Shown here: positions 10,302-22,774 of the stretch, piece by piece
Numbering within the stretch: position 1 is the first letter of the stretch
How the letters are laid out: every line of letters begins with the position of its first letter
DNA from: Primulina eburnea
Lineage: Eukaryota > Streptophyta > Magnoliopsida > Lamiales > Gesneriaceae
Direction: 5' to 3'
Length of the DNA stretch: 64,000 nucleotides
Assembly (NCBI RefSeq): GCF_022965805.1
Contig: NC_133101.1
Location: forward strand, 7,084,569-7,148,568
The notes under the pieces: model-generated
The model's database searches: none
The model's input: the letters and a program-made list of their open reading frames with translations, nothing else
Told to the model about the DNA's origin: nothing
Translations under genes and position numbers: made by a program

Positions 10302-12675
10302 ATGGAGTACACGAAGATCAATCGACTAGATTACGCCATGTATTTACTTCTTGTGATCGGTTTGTCTTACGTTTTCTTCTCCCATGTCAGCAAAGACGAG
10401 CATCTGTTGATGCTGGAAAAGCCGCGGACCTTCACGGCGGACACGAAGATCGTAAGTTTTATTCAATTTCCCTCCAGGGTTTGAGATTTTACTTTTACTT
10501 TTTTGAAGCCTATTTATTGTATTTTATTTTAGTTTGAAATGTAATTTAACTTGTCATAAATATTTGTACCGGTGTAATTAATAAATTGCAGGGTAACATA
10601 TTAGTCGTTAAAGACGAGCTCGAGAACACCTTATCATCAACTTCAACAACAGACAAGACTTTGATAATCACCGTTATAAATAAAGCATACGTCGAAGGAG
10701 ACAAGCCGATGCTGGACTTGTTTCTCGACGGATTTTGGATGGGCGAAAACACGAGGAACTTAACCGAGCACCTGTTGATCGTGGCGATGGATCAAACCTC
10801 GTACGAAAGGTGCCGATTCCTCAGGCTTCATTGTCACAAGCTCGAGACCGAAGGCGTCGATTTTTTGGGAGAAAAGCTTTACATGTCTGAGGATTTTATC
10901 AAGATGATGTGGAGAAGAACATATTTTCTTAGAGATGTGCTCAAACGAGGTTACAACTTCATTTTCACGGTAAGTTTAATTTTACCGTTTTGGGCAGAGA
11001 AATTAATTTTGATATTTAAATTACACTAGTAAAATTATATAACCATTTACGATTTACTATACATTAATGTACGGACCTAGCTAATTTGGATGCACGAAAC
11101 ATACATAAATAATAAATAGTTGAATAATCTTGATACTTATTAAATAAATATCAAAGGTTTAATAAATATCGTTGAAAATGTAATATGTCTTAATTAGTCG
11201 CCATACAATCAATCACTACTCTGAAAATTTTAGAAGATGAAGTTTTGGAAAAAGAGGGTGAATCAAATGACTTGCCTTAATTAAGATACTCATTTTCAAA
11301 TTCAAAACCAAATTGGTCACGTAAGAAATAAAATTAGAAATTAGTTTACATTGTTTTTTTTTTTTTTTTTTTTTTTTTTGTGACTAGGCAAGCCATGAAT
11401 GATATTTTCGACCCAAAAAAATATGTATTGAGAAGTGAATTTCTGCCCATTTGACACATACATATCTATTTTATAAACACAAAGGAGAAATATTAGTATG
11501 GAATAAAAACTTTGTTGTCATAGAGTTGACATAGAGGTATTTTTACAAGTTAAGGTGATACTTCTATTTCCATCTGATTATTATTTAAAAAAAATTTATT
11601 GAATTGTGGAGATTTCTTTTCAAATATATCTTTTCATCCAAATTGTGGAATTTGATATGTTTCGAGATTTTATCTAAAACTTAAGATTTTGATATCTATC
11701 AATTGTAAGTCATTTGACTTTACAAATACTTTTGAAATAAAAGTGAGTCTCATGTGAGACCGTCTCACGGATCATAATCTGTGACACGGATCAACCCTAT
11801 CCATATTCACAATAAAAAGTAATAAGTAATACTTTTAGCATAAAAATTAATAATTTTTTATGAGTGACTCAAATAAGAGATCCGTCTCACAAATATAACC
11901 CGTGAGATCGTCTAACACAAATTTTTGTCTTAAAATAATCAAACCAAGTAATGAAATAAATCATTTTTGTAAATAAAATTATATGAATTTAAAGTCAAAT
12001 CAAGACGAAGACCGGGCTGATAACTCAACGGTCTCACTAGTTTGCCTATTTAACGCTTTTTAATAATAATAATAAAATGTTACACTAAAACACTTGCAAA
12101 TAATAATTCAATTAGTCAATATTTCAATATAGAATCATAATTTTTTTATTACTAAAATGCCCCTAAAACAACCCTTTCAACAGGACACAGATGTGCTATG
12201 GCTAAGAGACCCATTCCCGCGTCTGAATCCGGACCAAGTCCCAGATCTCCAAATCAGCACCGATAGGTTCAACGGGAATCCATTCTCCAAACGTAACCAA
12301 ATCAACACAGGATTCTACATGATCCGAACCAACAATCGAACCATCGCCCTCTTCGAATCGTGGTACTCTCGGAAAGACAATTCCACCGAATTGAAGGAGC
12401 AGGACGTCTTGCAGATTCTGATTCGTGAAGGAATCGCCAAGAAATTAGGGCTAAATGTCCGGTTTCTGGACACCGTCTACTTCAGCGGATTCTGCCAGAA
12501 GAGCCGAGACGTCGCGGCGGTCTCCACTGTCCACGCCAACTGCTGCCGCCATATCTCCGCCAAGCTGGCGGATCTGACGTCGGTCGTCCATGATTGGAGG
12601 AGGTATAAGAAAAATCAAACGTCAACGTTTAGGTGGTCGGACCACGTGGCTTGTAAGGCTTCGTGGAGGCAATAA
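10302..12675 (+). CDS. GT77-like nucleotide-diphospho-sugar transferase (type II membrane protein)
   Basis: The three coding exons are 10302-10451, 10592-10969 and 12184-12675, all in phase 0 with GT-AG junctions, giving 339 aa. Residues about 11-29 (YAMYLLLVIGLSYVFFSHV) form a single N-terminal membrane anchor typical of Golgi type II glycosyltransferases. Exon 3 opens with DTDVLWLRDPFPR, which holds the DxD-type nucleotide-sugar/metal site at residues 177-179. Downstream blocks QINTGFYMIRTNNRT, LKEQDVLQ and a Cys-rich C-terminal part match the plant DUF/PF03407 family (At4g15970-like). The substrate is unknown; relatives act on cell-wall arabinan, extensin or pectin side chains. The 1.2-kb intron 2 carries a T26 run and MITE copy C. 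The reading frame is intact. Confidence 0.92.
11354..11379. repeat. Poly(T) tract in intron 2
   Basis: An uninterrupted run of 26 T lies inside intron 2 of the glycosyltransferase. Confidence 0.95.
11741..11929 (-). mobile_element. Mutator-like MITE, copy C, inside an intron
   Basis: This complete copy is in the opposite orientation to copy A and ends CACAAATTTTTGTC. Flanking 9-mers TTGAAATAA (11732-11740) and TTAAAATAA (11930-11938) match at 8 of 9 positions. It lies about 250 bp upstream of the exon 3 acceptor. Confidence 0.8.
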
Positions 12676-12937
12676 TCTAGCTGGATTATTATTTATTTAT
12701 TTACCAGAATATCGTTTTTTTAAAATGTTCCATGTAAATTATGAGAACAAAAAAGTAATCGAATCATCAGGATCTGGTAATTTATTTTTTAAAATTAGAT
12801 TTTATACTATTTGGAAACTATTTATTACAAAAATATATGTTGATAATGGTTACAATGAGATACTTTAAAATATTATATATTGATTTAAGAAAAAATTCTG
12901 TATTTTTTTAATCGAAATTAAATATGTATCTATATTA

Positions 12938-13591
12938 AGGCATAGTTTGGTACACATGATAACATGTGATATATAATATAAGGATAAGTTAAGGATAAAT
13001 AAGATGTAATATATCATATTTAATGTTTGGTATGATTTTAATAAGAGTGATTAAATTTATATATTAGATTGTAATGACAAAATTAACCTTATCATAATAA
13101 ATTTTATAATTTCAAAGTTGTTGCTTGCCATTTTTTATTTGTTCATGCGTCGATAGTGCCTGTATGATTTATTAATTTTTACTTAATTTTATATATAATA
13201 TAATATAATAAGTGAGCCTTTGATTTTGTGAGTAAAGTCAAATATCAATTTTTAAGGTTAATCGGGTGATACTAATAATTTTATTGAGATTTATAAAAAT
13301 CAATTTATATAATTATCATTTTATATAATATATAAAAATAAATAAAAATATTTATTTGATTTTAATTTCTATCTATTAGCATAGATTTATAAAAAAAACA
13401 TTTATAAATTGAGGGTAATTAAGTCATTTGTAGTGTATTTTAGACTTAAATTAAAACTATCACACCTAATAGAAGAGATATTTTATCCTTCAAAAAAATT
13501 ATTTATCAAGGGCCCATGATATTATCATGAGTTTTTTAAAAATGTACCAAACATATGATAAGGAGGATTATCCTATATACCAAACTATGTC
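12938..13591. mobile_element. Tourist-like MITE, GGCATAGTTTGGTA ends
   Basis: The left end reads GGCATAGTTTGGTACA and the right end is the inverted TACCAAACTATGTC. Similarity of the arms extends through GATAA-type sequence. TTA flanks both sides (12935-12937 and 13592-13594). The body is A/T-rich without coding capacity. The exact first base is uncertain by one position. Confidence 0.6.
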
Positions 13592-13776
13592 TTAGGGTAG
13601 TGGTGAAATATTAAATTAAATTTGACGAAAATATTGGCATGTGCACATGGAGATACTTATAAAAAATAAAGTTTTAGTAAAATGATAAAAATAAGGTGAA
13701 CACTTTATTTTATTATTCAAAATAGGAAACCAATTTTTTAGAAAACGAATATCAGAGTAGCATTATACTCGATTAA

Positions 13777-15642
13777 TGTGGGGCTCTTAGCTCCTAATCG
13801 TTATTATAACACAATTTGATTAGGGTTAAGTAATCACAGCGGAAAACGGGTTTAAAATTTCTTTTACGACGAGCCCAAAACATCTCTTCTAGATTTATAA
13901 TACTAAAAATAGTATTTAATCTCAAATCATAAAACATGCCCACACGAAATCAAAACCAATCATATACAAACAACTCATATCCTCGGGACATGCCCCGGTA
14001 TATAGATACATATACATATATACTGGGAACAAGACATAAACATAAAACCTCAGCCCAAGCTGTGGCTCCCTCCAGAAGTACCCTCTCTGGTCTCCTGATG
14101 TCCTGGAGTACCTGTCATTGTCCTCACACAAAGACAACAACAGCCCCCCTTGGGGGTGAGCAAAGCTCCGTATGGAACAACCAATCATATATACCACAGA
14201 TATCTAAACAATAATATATGATATGCAATGTATGTATGTCGTGGAGGTATCAGGTCAAATGTCCATCCACTGAGCACATGTCAGAATCAATCGAATCGCT
14301 ATCAAATCAAATCAATGCTCGAGCTGGCACACCGGCCGATATGGGAATACACATATGATAGCGTCGACGAAGCGACATCAATCCCACATCTCATATCCAA
14401 TCATATGGGGCCACAAATGTCTATGTTTTACGGGTCATATAATACCAACATAGCAATTGTGTTCACAAACCCCGGAATCCAATCCAATCATATCAAGGTA
14501 TCCAAGGATCATAGCTCAACGTGCATGTCATGTATCGATGTATGCATAAAATGATGTGTGTTAACAAAACATTTATTTTATACATCGATACTCCAATCTC
14601 AATGTCATGTATGCCACATCAAATCATCAAATAGGCACATAGACACGTATTCCAATCCAATCCAATCAATCCAATCATATATCATATAATACAGATACCT
14701 GTCGTATGTTACCCGGTCGCAACATACCTCAATTCTTCTTTTCCAGTTGATGTAGCTTTAGATTGCAGTATAATAATCTATCTACATCAATAACATATTC
14801 ATTTCAATCAATAACATATTCCAAAATCATTAATTTGAGTTTCAAATATCATTTGAAACTTCAAAAATTCATATCAAATTCAAATCATATCATAATTCAA
14901 TTCCGACTTCGAATATACGTTTATTGTCGGTTATTCTACTACATATCAAAATTCAACTTTAAATACATTCTATTCCAGCACTTTGATATTTAAAGCTGCT
15001 GGAACTAGAAGAAAATTACCTCAGTCAGAAGCCCTCGACGCGACGATCACAAATATATAATTTGTTTTGCGTTTAGACAGCGTTTCGAAGTCGATTTGGA
15101 CGGAAGAATTTCGAAATCTCGAACTTTCCTCTCGATTTACGGTGAAGAATGAAGAAAGAATAAAACAGAAGTCTCGTACTTATCACCACCGTTCTCGCGC
15201 TCGGGGGGTAGAATTCTCGCGCCCGAGCGCGAGACATTCTGTCCCCGAGTGTCAAGTGTACCGCGCTCGGGCGGTCAAAAATTACCGCTCGTACGCGGCA
15301 TGTTCTGTCCGCGAACATGTTTCTACACATCCTGGCGCTCGGGCGGTCAAATATTACCGCTCGGGCGCGGGGTGTTCTGCCCGAATACTCATTTCAGATA
15401 CCCTGGCGCTCGGGCGGTAATTTTCTACCGCTCGGGCGCCACATGTTCTGTACATAATGTTTGATTTTGTACGTTTTGGCGTCCGGCCTTTCAAATCAAA
15501 TTCATACAATATCAATTCATATACAATATTTGTTTCTCAATTCCATTGTCATGATATACATCAATTACATAATCACATGACAATTTCATTAATTATCGAT
15601 AATCACATAGGATTTACGATAATACGATACACGGTCCTTACA
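13777..15642 (-). repeat. 3' LTR of the chromovirus (1866 bp)
   Basis: The LTR begins TGTGGGGCTCTTAGC and ends ACACGGTCCTTACA on the plus strand. It is nearly identical to 20449-22318. It contains the GCTCGGGCGGT palindrome array at about 15196-15440, where two hairpins have mutated relative to the other LTR. Confidence 0.95.
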
Positions 15643-15659
15643 TTTCTTCCCCTCTTAAA
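15643..15659 (-). promoter_or_regulatory. Polypurine tract
   Basis: Directly inside the 3' LTR boundary the minus strand reads TTTTAAGAGGGGAAGAAA, then TGTAAGG of the LTR. This is the expected plus-strand priming site of an LTR retrotransposon. Confidence 0.85.
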
Positions 15660-15720
15660 AGATTTCGTCCTCGAAATCTCAAACATCAATATATACATAA
15701 CATTGGTAAACATACATATG

Positions 15721-18700
15721 TCACCAGTTATAGTACATATCAAAACTAAAATCAGAATAAGGATCAGAATACATCGAATACAATGGAACAGATGTCATAG
15801 AATCAAACAAATGCGGATACGAATCTCGCATCTTGCTCTCTAATTCCCACGTTGATTCTTCAACACCATGTCGTGTCCATTGCACTCGTACCAGAGGAAT
15901 CGATTTATTTCTCAATATCTTTTCCTTTCGATCCATAATGCGAACAGGTTGCTCAATATAGGAAAGAGAAGGATCAAGTTCAACCTCATCAGGCGCAATC
16001 ACATGTGATGGATCAGGTTCATATTTCCTCAACATAGAATCATGAAACACATCATGAATAGCAGATAAAGCTGGTGGCAATGCCAATCGATACGCAAGAT
16101 CACCAACTCGATCCAGAATCTCGTATGGACCAACATATCGAGGAGATAACTTCCATCGCATGCCGAATCGAACAGTGCCTCTAAAGGGATATATTTTCAA
16201 AAACACTCTGTCACCTTTCTGGAATTCCAAGGGTCGTCTTCGTTTATTCGCATAACTCGTTTGACGATCCTGAGCAGCTTTCATCCGCTGCCGAATTAAC
16301 TGAATCTTATCGTTCATTTCCTGTATCATTTCAGGTCCAGTCAATTGTCTCTCACCAATCTCATCCCAGAATAACGGTGATCTACATCGTCTCCCCTATA
16401 GAGCTTCAAACGGTGCCATACCGATACTCGTCTGAAAGCTATTATTATATGAAAATTCAACCAATGGTAAGGCATCTTGCCATCCCATTCTGAAATCCAT
16501 CACAATCGCACGTAACATATCCTCTAGAGTCTGAATCGTACGCTCATTTTGGCCATCAGTTTGAGGGTGATAAGCAGTACTCATAGCCAAACGCGTACCC
16601 ATCGCTTCCTGAAAACTACCCAAGAATTTAGAAGCAAACCTGGGATCACGATCAGATACAATTGAGACTGGCACCCCGTGCAGTCTCACAACATTCTCAA
16701 TGTATAAACGGGCCATTCTCTTATAAGGATAAGTCCGTTCATACGGAATAAAATGTGCAGATTTTGAAAGCCGATCAATAATGACCAAATAGCATCACAG
16801 CCCTTGGGCGAGCGAGGTAACTGAGTCACAAAATCCATAGCGATATGTTCCCAATTCCATTTCGGGATTTCAAGACTATGGAGCAATCCTCCAGGTTTCA
16901 TTCTCTCGGCTTTCACTTGCTGGCAGACAAGACATTTTGAAATAAACTCAGCAATGTCCTTCTCCATACGTCTCCACCAGAATTGAGGTCTCAATGTCAA
17001 ATACATCTTCCGACCTCCAGGGTGAATACTGTATTTGCTACAATGTGCTTCTCGAAGAAGAGCGGATTTCAAATCAGAATCATCAAAAACTACCAGCCGA
17101 CCATTAAGTCGTAAAGAACCTTCAGAAGAAATCTGGAATCCAGACTGATGTCCAGCAGATACAAGTTCTTTCGACTTTTGGATCTGAGCATCGCTTCGTT
17201 GGGCCTTTCGTATTTTTGATATCAGATTCGGCTCAATTTGCAATGCTGAGACAGTGACAGAATTCCAATTCGAGTGAAAAGTCCAACAAGAAGTACATAT
17301 ATCCTCATGTACCTTGGCGACACAAATAGAAGCTAGAACAGAATCATGAACTTTACGGCTCAGGGCATCCGCAGTAACATTCACCGATCCAGGGTGATAT
17401 TGAATCTCACAATCAAAATCTTTCAGGAGATCCATCCACCGGCGTTGCCTCATATTCAAATCAGATTGAGAAAAGAGATACTTCAGACTCTTATGGTCCG
17501 AATAGATAACAAACTTTTCTCCGTACAAATAATGGTGCCAAATCTTCAGAGCAAATACAATGGCGGTCAATTCGAGATCATGAACAGGATAACGTGTTTC
17601 ATGAGATTTCAATTGACGAGACGCATAAGCAACCACTTTGCCATGTTGCATCAGAACACAGCCCAAACCCTTACCAGACGCATCTGTACACACCACAAAT
17701 CCTCCGGTACCTGAAGGAATAGTAAGCACAGGTGCTGTGGTCAATCTCGTCTTCAATTCAAGAAAACTAGCTTCACATTCATCTGACCAAATGAATCTCT
17801 GATTCTTCTGTGTCAGTTGAGTAATAGGTTTAGCTATCTTCGAAAATCCTTCAATAAAACGACGATAATAACCACCTAAACCCATGAAGCTACGGATCTC
17901 AGGAACATTCGTAGGTCTCGGCCAATTCAATACAGTTTCGACCTTCGTAGGATCAACAGAGATGCCATGTCTCGAAATGACGTGGCCCAGAAATACCACT
18001 TTGTCCATCCAGAATTCGCATTTGGACAATTTGGCATACAAATGACTAGTACGAAGAGTTTGAAGTACCAGTCTCAAATGTTCAGCATGCTCCTTTTTCG
18101 ATTTCGAATACACAAGAATATCATCAATGAAAACAATAACGAATCGGTCTAGATAATCACGGAAGACACGATTCATTAAATCCATAAAGATAGCAGGAGC
18201 ATTCGTAAGACCGAAAGGCATAACCAGGAATTCATAGTGGCCATACCTCGTACGAAAAGCAGTTTTGGGCACTTCTTCGTCTCGAACTCGTACTTGATGA
18301 TACCCAGAACGAAGATCAATCTTCGAGTATACAGAAGTACCTTGAAGCTGATCAAACAAGTCATCAATACGTGGAAGTGGGTACTTGTTCTTCACAGTAG
18401 CCCGATTCAGCTGCCTATAGTCGATACACATTCGCATCGTACCATCTTTCTTTCGAACAAATAAAACTGGAGCTCCCCAAGGTGATACACTCGGTCGAAT
18501 ATATCCCTTATCGAGAAGATCCTGTAATTGTTCTTTCAATTCTTTCAGTTCCAATGGTGCCATGCGATAGGGAGCTTTAGATATGGGAGCAGTCCCCGGC
18601 ACCAGATCAATACTAAACTCAACTTCTCGATGAGGAGGAAAATCAGGAATCTCATCGGGAAATACATCCGGGAATTCTTTTGCAACAGGAATCTCAGATA

Positions 18701-20237
18701 AGGAAGATTCCTTCTTCGAAATATCAATAGCGTAGATAAGATAACCTTCATCTCCGCTAGTCAACAATCGAGACATTTCCAAGGAAGATACCAATGGAAT
18801 TTTGGCTTGGGAACCCTTGCCATAAAAATTCCACTTGGGTCCATCAATCGGTCGAAATCGAACCACTCCATGACAACAATCAACAGTAGTTCGATTTGTC
18901 GTCAAGATATCCATGCCAACAATACAATCAGAGTCGTGCATTGGGAGGACAATCAAATTCAGAAATACCACATTATCCTCGTATATCAATACACAGTTAT
19001 GCACAACTTTCTCAGACAAAATAATCTTCCCTGCTGGCGTGGCTATCGACAAAGTATCATATAACGAGTTACACTCAATATCGTGAGATGCAACAAATGC
19101 ATGAGATATGAATGAATGAGATGCTCCTGTATCAAATAAAACACGTGCAGGATAATCGCAAAGCGTGCAAATACCTGCAATCACACCTCCAGGAGCTTCT
19201 CTCGCCTGATCCTCAGTCATGGCATACACTCTCACTTGAGGAGGAACTTGGGAACTCTGACCACCCGGTCCTCGATATCGTGGGACACTCGACTGCTGAA
19301 AAGAAGGAACAGGAACAGCAGGTCTCATCGTAATAGGGCCACCTCTAAATCCTGGCTGGGGTTGAGCAGAAGTCGTACCCCTGTTCGGACATACACAAGA
19401 GAAATGGCCTTCCTGCCCATATTGATAACAAGTACCAAACATACCTCGACACTGCTCGATAGTATGTTTGCCTCCACAATGGCTACAATAAGGAGCAATC
19501 ACAGGACTCACTCTCTGTGATCCACTCGAACTCGAAGAAGACGAAGACGCAGAGCCAGTCTTCTTGAACTTCTTACCTCTCGGTCGCAAAGTAGGCTGCT
19601 GAGCTGACACCGGTGGTGGAGGAGTATACTGTGGCCCTCCCCGCCTAAGTCCAGCCTCGGCTGCCTTAGCTCGTTCAACTGCCTCTGCGTAGCTGGTAGG
19701 CAATCCAGAAACAACATATGTGTACAAAGCAGGATGTAAACCATTTACAAACCTGTTATATTTTGCCCTCGCATTCCCAGCTACGTGAGGTGCATACTTC
19801 AGTAAAGTAGAAAACTTCGAAGCATACTCTGCAACAGACATCGTTCCCTGCTGCAGATTATTAAACTCATTCTCCTGAGCGGTATAATAAGAAGGAGGGG
19901 AATACTGCTCCAAAAACTGGGCCTTGAAGACATCACATGTGACTTCAGTCCCGGCCTTTTTCAATCCAATCTTAGCGGCTTCCCACCAGGATTTAGCTCG
20001 GTCCTTCAACTGATAAAGAGCAAGTTTCAGTCTCCGAGCCTTGGAATATTCAACAATATTAAACAAATGCTCGATATCCTTCAGCCATGCCTCAGCTCTT
20101 TCAGCACTCTCAGTACCAAAGAACTTCGGTGGTTTCAGATCCTGAAATCGAGCCATCACAACATCCATGGACAATCCTTCAAATTGCCCAACAATCCTCT
20201 CAGTACTGCTACTCGCAGTCTCATTAGTGTGATCCAT
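15721..20237 (-). pseudogene. gag-pol polyprotein of the chromovirus, frameshift and stop
   Basis: The ATG at 20235-20237 opens a 1183-codon frame. Domains in order: Ty3 gag capsid; a CCHC knuckle near 19384-19434 that reads [14 protein letters not shown], so the second Cys is Tyr; protease FDTGASHSF near 19120; RT with FIDDILVYS near 18120; RNase H with CTDASGKGL near 17685 and TADALSR near 17365; integrase HHCC zinc domain near 16920-17040. In the integrase core one G is missing in the GG at 16785-16786 (after DAIW), shifting the frame. The core resumes as [18 protein letters not shown] at 16396-16398 replaces a usually Tyr codon after PFEAL. The last segment (15721-16392) holds the integrase C-terminus and a chromodomain-like [13 protein letters not shown] block. 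Both breaks inactivate integrase. Confidence 0.93.
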
Positions 20238-20431
20238 CTACAAATCAAAAGATGAATATCACAATTTCATATCAATTCATAATCTCATCGTCTCATATCA
20301 TCAATCTCATCAGATACTTACTCAAATCAAATCACATAAGAGCAAGTAATACAATTAAGTTAAACACATACGCACAATTCATTTGTGCCTATTTAAGTGT
20401 ACACAAGACTTAATAGAGCATTCCCAGCTAT

Positions 20432-20443
20432 GCTCTGATACCA
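20432..20443 (-). promoter_or_regulatory. Primer binding site for initiator-Met tRNA
   Basis: On the minus strand, five bases after the 5' LTR, TGGTATCAGAGC is complementary to the 3' end of plant tRNA-iMet, the usual primer for chromoviruses. Confidence 0.92.
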
Positions 20444-20448
20444 TACTG

Positions 20449-22318
20449 TGTGGGGCCCTTAGCTCCTAATCGTTATTATAACACAATTTGATTAGGGTTA
20501 ATTAAGTAATCACAGCGGAAAACGGGTTTAAAATTTCTTTTACGACGAGCCCAAAACATCTCTTCTAGATTTATAATACTAAAAATAGTATTTAATCTCA
20601 AATCATAAAACATGCCCACACGAAATCAAAACCAATCATATACAAACAACTCATATCCTCGGGACATGTCCCGGTATATAGATACATATACATATATACT
20701 GGGAACAAGACATAAACATAAAACCTCAGCCCAAGCTGTGGCTCCCTCCAGAAGTACCCTCTCTGGTCTCCTGATGTCCTGGAGTACCTGCCATTGTCCA
20801 CACACAAAGACAACAACAGCCCCCTTTGGGGGTGAGCAAAGCTCCGTATGGAACAACCAATCATATATACCACAGATATCTAAACAATGATATATGGTAT
20901 GCAATGCATGTATGTTGTGGAGGTATCAGGTCATATGTCCATCCACTGAGCACATGTTAGAATCAATCGAATCGCTATCAAATCAAATCAATGCTCGAGC
21001 TGGCACACCGGCCGATATGGGAATACACATATGATAGCGTCGACGAAGCGCCATCAATCCCACATCTCATATCCAATCATATGGGGCCACAAATGTCTAT
21101 GTTTTACGGGTCATATAATACCAACATAGCAATTGTGTTCACAAACCCCGGAATCCAATCCAATCATATCAAGGTATCCAAGGATCATAGCTCAACGTGC
21201 ATGTCATGTATCGATGTATGCATAAAATGATGTGTGTTAACAAAACATTTATTTTATACATCGATACTCCAATCTCAATGTCATGTATGCCACATCAAAT
21301 CATCAAATAGGCACATAGACACGTATTCCAATCCAATCCAATCAATCCAATCATATATCATATAATACAGATACCTGTCGTATGTTACCCGGTCGCAACA
21401 TACCTCAATTCTTCGTTTCCAGTTGATGTAGCTTTAGATTGCAGTATAATAATCTATCTACATCAATAACATATTCATTTCAATCAATAACATATTCCAA
21501 AATCATTAATTTGAGTTTCAAATATCATTTGAAACTTCAAAAATTCATATCAAATTCAAATCATATCATAATTCAATTCCGACTTCGAATATACGTTTAT
21601 TGTCGGTTATTCTACTACATATCAAAATTAAACTTTAAATACATGCTATTCCAGCACTTTGATATTTAAAGCTGCTGGAACTAGAAGAAAATTACCTCAG
21701 TCAGAAGCCCTCGACGCGACGATCACAAATATATAATTTGTTTCGCGTTTAGACAGCGTTTCGAAGTCGATTTGGACGGAAGAATTTCGAAATCTCGAAC
21801 TTTCCTCTCGATTTACGGTGAAGAATGAAGAAAGAATAAAACAGAAGTCTCGTACTTATCACCACCGTTCTCGCGCTCGGGCGGTAGAATTCTCGCGCCC
21901 GAGCGCGAGACATTCTGTCCCCGAGTGTCAAGTGTACCGCGCTCGGGCGGTAAAAAATTACCGCTCGGGCGCGACATGTTCTGTCCGCGAACATGTTTCT
22001 ACACATCCTGGCGCTCGGGCGGTCAAATATTACCGCTCGGGCGCGGGGTGTTCTGCCCGAATACTCATTTCAGATACCCTGGCGCTCGGGCGGTAATTTT
22101 CTACCGCTCGGGCGCCACATGTTCTGTACATAATGTTTGATTTTGTACGTTTTGGCGTCCGGCCTTTCAAATCAAATTCATACAACATCAATTCATATAC
22201 AATATTTGTTTCCCAATTCTATTGTCATGATATACATCAAATACATAATCACATGACAATTCCATTAATTATCGATAATCACATAGGATTTACGATAATA
22301 CGATACACGGTCCTTACA
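20449..22318 (-). repeat. 5' LTR of the chromovirus (1870 bp)
   Basis: It matches 13777-15642 throughout, with a 4-bp insertion (TTAA) near 20497 and scattered substitutions. The palindrome array at about 21872-22115 is cleaner here than in the other LTR. Confidence 0.95.
21872..22115. repeat. GCTCGGGCGGT palindrome array in LTR
   Basis: Four or five paired motifs, each GCGCTCGGGCGGTAA facing TTACCGCTCGGGCGC, lie in 240 bp with 40-60 bp spacers. The inner GCGGTAA/TTACCGC is perfectly complementary; the outer part pairs only if G-T wobbles are allowed. In the native orientation they lie about 200-450 bp into the LTR. Confidence 0.85.
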
Positions 22319-22323
22319 ATTAA

Positions 22324-22774
22324 CCTTGGCAATATTATTTTTTTAAATAAATATTATAAACTTTTTACATTTTCTAAAAATATATATAATGGTTTGGAAA
22401 AAAAACATCATATTTATTTGTTTATTTATTATTTATTTAATTTCGTAAACATGAAGGAAAAAACCATACATGCAGGCGACAAGTTTATTGCCATACTATC
22501 ATTGGTTGAGGCACAAGAGTTAAGTCAAATATCATGTTACTCGAACTCGATTCAATTTAAATTTTGTAGGCTCGAATTTGATCAAGTAATCCAATTCATG
22601 TTCGAGCTAACTCGACTATCATAAGTATATGCGTTAATACGACGAAAGTATAAACAAAATTAAAAGCTTGCATTTTTAAATCTTATTATTACATGCATGC
22701 AAGAAGTTAAACTTGGAGAAAACAAGGGTCGTAACCTTATCATTGTACATATAACACACACTTACTCTTCGATA
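22324..22774. other. Intergenic AT-rich sequence
   Basis: No gene seen. A short patch near 22540-22620 with CTCGAACTCG/TTCGAGCTAACTCG motifs may be a relic of a hAT element like the one at 41692. Confidence 0.35.

Larger units (their letters stand above)
13777..22318 (-). mobile_element. Full-length Ty3/gypsy chromovirus (Tekay/Del-like), inactivated
   Basis: The 8542-bp element on the minus strand has TG...CA ends and an exact ATTAA duplication (13772-13776 and 22319-22323). Native order is 5' LTR (20449-22318), primer site for tRNA-iMet, gag-protease-RT-RNase H-integrase with a chromodomain-like tail, polypurine tract, and 3' LTR (13777-15642). By eye the LTRs differ by about 27 substitutions and one 4-bp indel over about 1.87 kb (about 1.5 percent), so the insertion is fairly recent. 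The pol reading frame is broken twice, so it is not autonomous now. Confidence 0.95.

Noticed and set aside
13922..14554. Duplicated open frames on both strands also seen at 20598-21230
   Set aside because: They lie inside the two LTRs and are duplicated only because the LTRs are; no protein family.
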